DNA from: MADRE2 sp964397015
GTDB lineage: Bacteria; Desulfobacterota; Desulfobacteria; Desulfobacterales; Desulfobacteraceae
Direction: 5' to 3'
DNA length: 17,858 bases
Assembly (NCBI GenBank): GCA_964397015.1
Contig: CAYNHL010000078.1
Location: 1-17,858 of the forward strand
A program made the translations under genes and the position numbers. How positions within the stretch are numbered: the first letter of the stretch is position 1; each line of letters starts with the position of its first letter. The notes below the pieces were generated by a model, which saw only the letters and a program-made list of their open reading frames with translations, did no database searches and was not told the DNA's origin. Below are positions 16,801 to 17,858 of this stretch, in pieces.

Positions 16801-17858
16801 GACAGATTGTGTTTCAAACACCATCCCATAGTGCAGGACGGCTTTTTCAATCCATGATCCTTCATTTTCAACCAGAACATGATAGGAAGCTCCTCCGGAA
16901 AAGCAATAATCTTTATTTTTCGTGATCAAAAACGAACTTTTGTTACCTGACAAGGCATCCCAAACAACCAGGTATCCATTGAACAAACATTTTGACTCAT
17001 CGGTATATTCATAGGCATCGTCCACAAAAGCAAGGCGGTCTCCCTGTTTGGACCAGGCCAGCTCCCGAATTGTTTCTTTTATCCCAAAATAATTAATGCA
17101 ATAACCGTTATGGATTAAACGCGACTCACCTACTGTATTCACGATTTTAACCATCCAGTAACCATCGTCTTCTTTCCACCCTGTCCCGCCATATCCGTCA
17201 GGCGGTCCTGCGGATTCGTCATATTCTCTGGCGGCAACAGCAAACAAATCACCCCGGGGAGAGGGCGATATGCCGCTTATGGACTTTAATGCTTCCAGGC
17301 CCTGGATATATCCTTTGAAAACCGGATCATCCATGTTGTGATAATAAAGCGAATAGATATAAGGCGAATGATTTGTCCGTTCGGAAACAATCAGGATTTT
17401 ATCATCCAGCCATTGTATTTCTTTAATTGATTTTGATTCATCTGAAGATTCTAGCAACATTGATCCATCTGACGGATTTACCAGGTAATACAAACTGTTC
17501 CTTGTTTTGATCAACAGAGTGTGACTTTTCGGCGCTATCTTTTTTTTATCAATGTTTTCATCAATTGAAACCGAAAATGCCGGGGAACCATCCGGTGCTG
17601 CATACACGATCTGTACACCCGGCTCAAGATGGTTGAACCTTATGACGTATTGAGAATCGTTGCTCCAGAAGTACTCTGACAGTACAGACCGGTTCTCTCT
17701 TTGATACCGTGCAAGGTTTGCAAGATTCTCACCGAACCGGTCCACAGCCCACAACTGGTATTCATCCGGCAGGGCATTGCTTTTGTCGTGCTTTTTTACA
17801 AAAAAGGCTATGTGCCTGTTATCCGGAGAAATGAAAAAGGCCTTCTCTCCCCGCTTTA
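4819..17858 (-). CDS. Giant multi-domain extracellular-type protein (propeller / Ig / FN3 / discoidin / CARDB / PKD), N-terminus outside window
   Basis: The frame is open without a stop from the right edge to TAA at 4819-4821, giving at least 4345 residues. Residues are numbered from the first whole codon, at 17854-17856. An internal TTG at 17752-17754 is not the start: the 34 codons upstream of it encode propeller sequence (ISPDNRHIAFF) in frame, so the true start lies beyond the window. Order of domains: propeller 1 (1-about 620), Ig-like (623-703), SPNGDG/FlgD unit (729-806), Ig-like (850-930), three Cys-bounded modules (1067-1370), Ig-like domains with two more SPNxDG units (1603, 1807), Ig/FN3 alternation (about 2000-3190) including a nested discoidin domain, Ig-like with nested propeller 2 (3190-3580), CARDB-type repeats (3585-4136), PKD (4136-4249) and a final FN3 (4251-4341). 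All recognisable parts are binding or spacer folds; I see no catalytic motif. It ends PRTR just after the last strand, with no membrane segment, LPxTG, PEP-CTERM or OmpA-like tail. Role as adhesin, scaffold or secretion partner of the next gene is inferred. Confidence 0.95.
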   Translation of the reverse strand, partial: KRGEKAFFISPDNRHIAFFVKKHDKSNALPDEYQLWAVDRFGENLANLARYQRENRSVLSEYFWSNDSQYVIRFNHLEPGVQIVYAAPDGSPAFSVSIDENIDKKKIAPKSHTLLIKTRNSLYYLVNPSDGSMLLESSDESKSIKEIQWLDDKILIVSERTNHSPYIYSLYYHNMDDPVFKGYIQGLEALKSISGISPSPRGDLFAVAAREYDESAGPPDGYGGTGWKEDDGYWMVKIVNTVGESRLIHNGYCINYFGIKETIRELAWSKQGDRLAFVDDAYEYTDESKCLFNGYLVVWDALSGNKSSFLITKNKDYCFSGGASYHVLVENEGSWIEKAVLHYGMVFETQSVDLTGITGPVNGSMKLRLFQQGTDSAAIDHVSLMIDNEAFFPESAAIYGSNEEIIEKILFLDGDHADVTEQTVLLEWTGLPDDIETIELVMNANEERDYDSGNDNPELPDFDPHDPEAAEIAHGTLEWFYDGVWIWAFNKRGPFALNTITGEMLNIPVNGASLLGNNNQMPYSLRLENGTVYINGNISVPWERFYLISSGFFDGYWTRGQDEEGSYYRNYMAGTKLYVPFNENLALSSNSKYLTYKQTVVPESVCHGRGKEDLWVMRSLLNLGVDLWVLRDENGFKIKGTASDYNFAGYTLEYASEDEPETWNLIRPPCLEMSLNEEMHLWTPPHRGIFYIRLTVTDCAGNTAYKQKRVFWGKETSIADLFLDETYISPNGDGVLDVLKLHYTVLEPALVLDFTITDESGGQVKKIQKSYLEIPQPGGKDFIVWDGTDENGRMVPDGDYFIQVKDHVFKATIDTLPPEAEALLTEIGLGQKEIPVEDEIVEEEEFETTFSASILGLARDLNFKQWILEYGEGENPDQWFEYLSGNSPVPDKPKWNDTEKGTIKTFSNFDLLSGKQLRLTVEDLAGNVTTASTEVLEELFALHEWKGPEDEDETSILVQREDDVLTTSPDQPIYEASLKPGIHSLEAVGTFRQKPAAYYFQYQKANGSWIDGPGIETQARGSLTLSCDTTGMNLENIMNVRLKAVMPNHEVWYSNEVPTDNMFDLECTKARLRIYEDLEKLTVSIKTEYGYTYISKEWDAAVNDHIPNHDFYLWDNTRWPDWEYPIHLDDTDTIIMEGIDAKGTVYRSEQEVFGCIFFELAFVQAFVPLPEIDPPPPSPTASSCQPFKIIGFHSIETPLMLLKVFFKERSDIGAGNWVELISWDTGAGDIIPESGSWFPISFPYPHGTSGTLKMVGVNIEGRKVIDYKPLDFECLRIFSGCGIFGADLSSQENQLVVVKIIKQDGSSFIDRYWDSREGHDVPSGRLELWKDPSWEMPELLPGDIISIYGARLDGFGFESQIKLTAENFECSGIDVEPLTGTCGNYSPGVLLSINQDFPELEISSFSYYIEKNGRPELIHQQHEHEPGFGHFEYDIHQMNADNEFILYPGIYNVFAEIETRDRGLYRTDNEELRVDRVLPVAQIAYPDDNSEICPLKIVSPGGEISYGIDIEGEASDNSGRIECSLAWAFSDNPDSWQSIEREVTDDLVVSGTGRWILPQEVLGKDILLELTVTDVSGNKSCKTVEFYVKGASFQAESRTDLFSPNGDGVKDLALFDCHASNPGTLDIIAVADGQETRVENAMPVEKGDFLYQWDGTGQNGQVVPDGNYILLFRFTDECNNFYERITYTAIDTIAPTAVISYPGEDSMIPTMVEVTGTVKDLHFKNYTLEVLKNEEDVNGQLIGAGIQQVIDQRLGEWNSFGINHGTRVLKLRALDHAGNTRTASVTIDMNRDLRLISFFEANPNVFSPNNDGILDTISLDYVLNADLNEAFDIEVTIKNDQGGIVKTFTREPAGTMEGQFSWDGRNEDQGMCPDGIYTAAMQASLVLAPEIKQLEQQSFYLDTTAPDIEMSVPGPQEYINAPLEPRGTISDLNLESFTIEIQGETGTVQVASGTAAAIDRIFPEQELADGLYRLKVHARDKGQNTSESVTDFTVDLTPPQLTLLYPAPQEILGGNSDLVTVKGKIIEENLEKWTLRYRAAGSSGSWIELVSGTDLPGTTELFEWVTGPAGGIEDGDHVLSLFARDLAGWENEVTVDVHVDNTTPEISIITPEPGGFVTSPLSVIGSVNDPQLKEYILSVSQGDCSDAFQWSPLSRGEAAVTDNVLGAWHAPGPDGTYCLRLFAEDRAGNTTELKTGLIVDTTPPLAPDLEGLVREKNNAHLTWEDQGEPDIAGFNVYKNGGKIPGELVTQKQFQDQGLAEGEYTYTVTAVDHAGWESGHSNTINLVVDITPPTTRIRFPLDNQPVSDLVEVMGTAFSNDDFKEYRLYAGTGEAPESWELIKSGTFPVSYGELGKWDTLGLEDQGLYSLKLEAEDETGNIGEHQVCVTVNNQAPGAPVLLSAQQQGPLVSAVDLEWQQSAEPDIKGYLVFRNGNLANAATEPVGDLTPYLVSGTSYLDNGVPDGDHTYFILAMNEAGNLSPPSNTISLAVDVHPPHITIVYPQGTGEEYFTFDTAFTIKGATLDLDIEEVVFQYKAEDASGWTDLGDAVTSVPYNMELDPAALSIPYGIYLIRAVAEDTGGRTDPDPDVVIVVHADITPPEPPAGLSTLTEEDRVTLSWEDNTEPDLKGYNIYEISSGSLKLNDEPVETNTFVHPELSEDKIYRYQVTAEDLSDNESAGSEVCPADVYTPLLDQPYTPVAEPDVRLTGQARPLVSVNVLRYSGSEYETIAECTANDLGRFTTDITLLTGKNHLAVQASDQDGNTSKLSVNTVVQYVLPPSVPTGLEAVVTDYDCDLSWNPNPEPDILGYRVYRDAELAGSSGEGSQDSLVTGGTVWASASNYYSSRTRDNDDSTCWSCYPSGESPVRLEVELDMPTVVSRVGLNWRPGKIGRDFEIQGWSGYAWISLVKVKFNENEQNRFDIEPGFSTDSIRIVITKAEETNNNTRASLCEFRIWEMICHTQTAFQDQALDDGSYDYQVSAVNVHGQESALTDPVTAVIGDIEGPDAPLDLTASASGSDIDLEWTASSSPDLDGYRVYRQTQTGWVLVTDGLISQTAWKDTNLANGSYTYRVTAVDIRSNESLPSNEASAEITGPLPDTPIALTVESLPRGGVLRICWEAVDGASGYNLYRSDSPDGPFTRVNSELITATCYDDLGLINGQTYYYRVVAVDGLNNESLYSEREEGIPNDIIPPDAPVILYPATAERPITVASPMVSLAGYAEPSSIVRMFRNQRFTGETAANGPARIATAVELPYGDNAISRQAISPDGRYLSLQTQQRMVLYNMDTGNETFIQESGSAFCWSKDSTKLAYCSNSGDHQNKIAVYDVQEGVITEVPGTWGSRYPAWASDKSRLFMSMRNEADPANDIWAYDFDRQELIKICATPSYSVYPAVSYDDRWISLEDGYGSSVQLKVKQPGDSQEPLIVDQALSGGKSAWSPVENTLAYIHRSQDNTEYYISIFDTLTLTSRQIAASDHISQLAWTQCGNAIVYLSGDTLNMVWVEEGGKQVLQPEGANDSRLLSHIWNGNIAILDKGLLKFIFPAGAFHMDPLRLDIGENRLQATATDMAGNTGPESGPVVITLETSSMPDLVISPSNLTLYPFAPVSGDTVNFTLVVKNQGFEPASNVDVAVSIKDSSGQEVFTHSDIIYLLEENRDAVLSFSMDTGDIFGRLVLTAQADPHDSIPESDETNNKLVFEFHVSLTNEIGMETVLDYDNTSDTDLGIDVTLYNPGLEKQVQFDLEILDAVLTPVESLDSSEFVLPYTTGMQFHYTWDTGNAWPGEYFVRARLTDDDDMAIETLDPFTIERLTQIETSLVTDRAAYGFDKEVKLESVITSRSNYIISELTAHTTITDSSGTLYFEQWDSLYDVLANVPSALYHAWNTGTAAPGDYQAGIEVMAEDETVSSSEKTFRIDAESFITGTVEPAPAAFQSGDSFSVHAQVTNTGNIDRIDLPLLLTVVDPLTLEVKESVRQVHTVLMNTSLSMEADFVSTGYSPGTYEVVLEYETGGQTVLITKAPVTVINDTNPDDPLLELTGTLEADPEQVVLGNQVFMKYSVTNTGPVNLDDSRVRVVIPEFPDIETEKTVNLPSGITVHGTFTIPGRHFVPQAYTGTLMAGVFGSEDYAVLASCGFEIIAPDIHPPVADAGGPYVAVEGEPVQVDASGSHDPDEGTSESGEPPFDTLTGFEWDSGYIVPFLYLDALGKEATLPAYDTPGAYTIGLRVTDNTSAAFPGAGLPDQQSEATGLVTVYPVGVTDLSTRPKGTKCQLRWTHMDSGASLSYEILRSETGPNSGFECIDTLETDLAVAGYIDYNILVNKDYWYRVKAGIDGEETLSQAVHVFSVPRTR
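4835..5105 (-). other. C-terminal fibronectin type III domain
   Basis: Residues about 4251-4341 include CQLRWTHMDSGASLSYEILR and YWYRVKAGIDGEE. Only a few residues (SVPRTR) follow the final strand before the stop, so this fold is the true C-terminal end of the giant protein. Confidence 0.7.
5105..5450 (-). other. PKD domain
   Basis: Residues about 4136-4249 show PPVADAGGPYVAVEGEPV, VDASGSHDPD, FEWD and GAYTIGLRVTDN, the standard PKD pattern. It follows the CARDB-like stalk. Confidence 0.85.
5450..7105 (-). repeat. CARDB domain followed by four CARDB-like beta-sandwich repeats
   Basis: The first unit (6755-7105) is a clear CARDB domain: PDLVISPSNLTL, NFTLVVKNQG and the closing PESDETNN. Four units of about 110 residues follow (near 6450-6750, 6120-6450, 5790-6120, 5450-5790). 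The first two share FHYTWDTGNAWPGEYFV and YHAWNTGTAAPGDYQAGI; the last two share a V-T-N-T-G motif. This tract looks like a long stalk near the C-terminus. Confidence 0.7.
7120..8290 (-). other. Ig-like domain interrupted by a TolB-like beta-propeller (propeller 2)
   Basis: An Ig-like domain begins with MVSLAGYAEPSSIVRMFRN near 8215 and finishes with LRLDIGENRLQATATDMAG near 7160. Between them, from about 8075 to 7240 (residues 3261-3540), lie six or seven blades of about 40 residues: ISPDGRYLSLQ, WSKDSTKLAYCS, WASDKSRLFMSM, VSYDDRWISLEDG, WSPVENTLAYIH, WTQCGNAIVYLS and a last short one (IWNGNIAILDKG). The uninterrupted relative of this Ig domain in the same protein lies near 9540-9790. Confidence 0.8.
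8290..8860 (-). other. Two further fibronectin type III domains
   Basis: Domain 5 (8575-8860) has DLEWTASSSPDLDGYRVYR and YTYRVTAVD; domain 6 (8290-8575) has ICWEAVDGASGYNLYR and YYYRVVAVD. They follow the interrupted domain directly, making three FN3 units in a row here. Confidence 0.8.
8870..9540 (-). other. Fibronectin type III domain interrupted by a discoidin-like (F5/8 type C) domain
   Basis: The first half of a fibronectin domain (LSWNPNPEPDILGYRVYRD) ends near 9390. Sequence then changes to a discoidin-like fold from about 9370 to 8990 (residues 2829-2956): ASASNYYSS, a D-D-S-T-C-W-S-C stretch, VRLEVELDMPTVVSRVGLNW, FEIQGWSGYAWISL and CEFRIWE. The second half of the fibronectin domain resumes with TAFQDQALDDGSYDYQVSAV. 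Discoidin domains bind carbohydrates or lipids; four Cys lie in this segment. Confidence 0.8.
12145..12438 (-). other. SPNNDG plus FlgD-like Ig unit, copy 3
   Basis: VFSPNNDGILD (at 12421-12438, residue 1807) has Asn in place of the first Gly. It is followed by FSWDGRNEDQGMCPDGIY and closes with the linker DTTAPD. Confidence 0.78.
12765..13050 (-). other. SPNGDG plus FlgD-like Ig unit, copy 2
   Basis: LFSPNGDGVKD (SPNGDG at 13033-13050, residue 1603) is followed by YQWDGTGQNGQVVPDGNY and ends with the linker DTIAPTA that opens the next Ig-like domain. Confidence 0.8.
13747..14658 (-). repeat. Three tandem Cys-bounded modules of about 90 residues, unassigned
   Basis: Module 1 runs from Cys1067 to Cys1155 (14392-14658), module 2 from Cys1184 to Cys1274 (14035-14307) and module 3 from Cys1281 to Cys1370 (13747-14016). 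Each opens with Cys, has a strand of the form L-x-V-x-I-K or L-L-K-V, then W-D-x3-G/N-D/H-x-I/V-P (WDAAVNDHIP, WDTGAGDIIP, WDSREGHDVP), a strand ending in M/I-x-G (IIMEG, LKMVG, ISIYG), a G about five residues later, and closes with FGC or FEC. Sequence identity is low outside these points and there is no DNA-level repetition. I do not recognise the family. The paired cysteines suggest one disulfide per module. Confidence 0.7.
15440..15672 (-). other. SPNGDG plus FlgD-like Ig unit, copy 1
   Basis: ISPNGDGVLD (SPNGDG encoded at 15655-15672) is followed about 55 residues later by WDGTDENGRMVPDGDYFI, the pairing seen in FlgD-type Ig folds. Copies 2 and 3 occur later in the same protein. Confidence 0.8.
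15990..17858 (-). other. N-terminal beta-propeller 1 with a possible jelly-roll insertion
   Basis: Residues 1 to about 620 show propeller blades with the TolB/PD40 signature of a hydrophobic strand, SPD/SND/SPRGD-like turn and second strand: ISPDNRHIAFF, WSNDSQYVIRF, WLDDKILIVS, SPSPRGDLFAVAA, WSKQGDRLAFVDD and, after a break, SSNSKYLTY. Between about 16510 and 16880 (residues 326-449) the blade pattern is replaced by a beta-sandwich-like segment (AVLHYGMVFETQSVDLTG, MKLRLFQQGTDSAAIDHVSL). The first blades are probably cut by the window edge. Propellers of this type bind proteins or sugars; no ligand can be named. Confidence 0.7.

Noticed and set aside
17752..17754. TTG as start codon of the giant protein
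   Set aside because: The frame is open upstream to the window edge and encodes propeller-like sequence, so this is an internal Leu codon.
4819..17858. Recent tandem duplication or assembly collapse producing the repeated domains
   Set aside because: The Ig and FN3 copies share only landmark residues; I see no long near-identical DNA repeats that would indicate recent expansion or misassembly.

Overview
The window is almost entirely coding on the minus strand and holds parts of only two genes, both running off the window. Upstream (right side) is one reading frame of at least 4345 codons, open from the right edge to a TAA at 4819-4821. After 32 bases comes a second gene, starting with GTG at 4784-4786 and still open at position 1 (1595 codons visible). 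I see no RNA gene, mobile element, CRISPR array, promoter or terminator. The long open frames on the plus strand are shadows.

Gene 1 is a giant modular protein that is probably extracytoplasmic. In order from its amino end it carries: a beta-propeller that looks interrupted by a jelly-roll-like segment; an Ig-like domain and the first SPNGDG/FlgD-type unit; three tandem cysteine-bounded modules of about 90 residues that I cannot assign; more Ig-like domains with two further SPNxDG units; an Ig/fibronectin type III alternation joined by D-x-x-P-P-like linkers; a discoidin-like (F5/8 type C) domain inserted inside a fibronectin domain; a second, TolB-like propeller inserted inside an Ig-like domain; a CARDB tract; a PKD domain; and a last fibronectin domain. 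It ends without any recognisable anchor. Its first exons of protein, including any secretion signal, lie beyond the right edge.

Gene 2 encodes an exported protein with a clear signal peptide, an alpha-helical leader, a transglutaminase-like domain with an apparently intact Cys246-His318-Asp346 triad, invasin-like (Big_1) Ig domains and a long beta-rich region. The last residues before the edge resemble the lead-in to an RHS/YD-repeat shell, so the RHS core and any variable C-terminal domain probably lie to the left of the window.

The two genes are tightly spaced and collinear, so they are probably co-transcribed. The reasonable reading is a cell-surface or secreted pair: a very large multi-domain binding/scaffold protein and a transglutaminase-RHS protein. 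A role in adhesion or in delivering an RHS toxin is inference. The architecture (transglutaminase-RHS proteins beside CARDB/PKD/FN3 giants, codons rich in CCGG-type sequence, mid GC) fits a large-genome Gram-negative bacterium, such as a Desulfobacterota member, but nothing in the window fixes the taxon.
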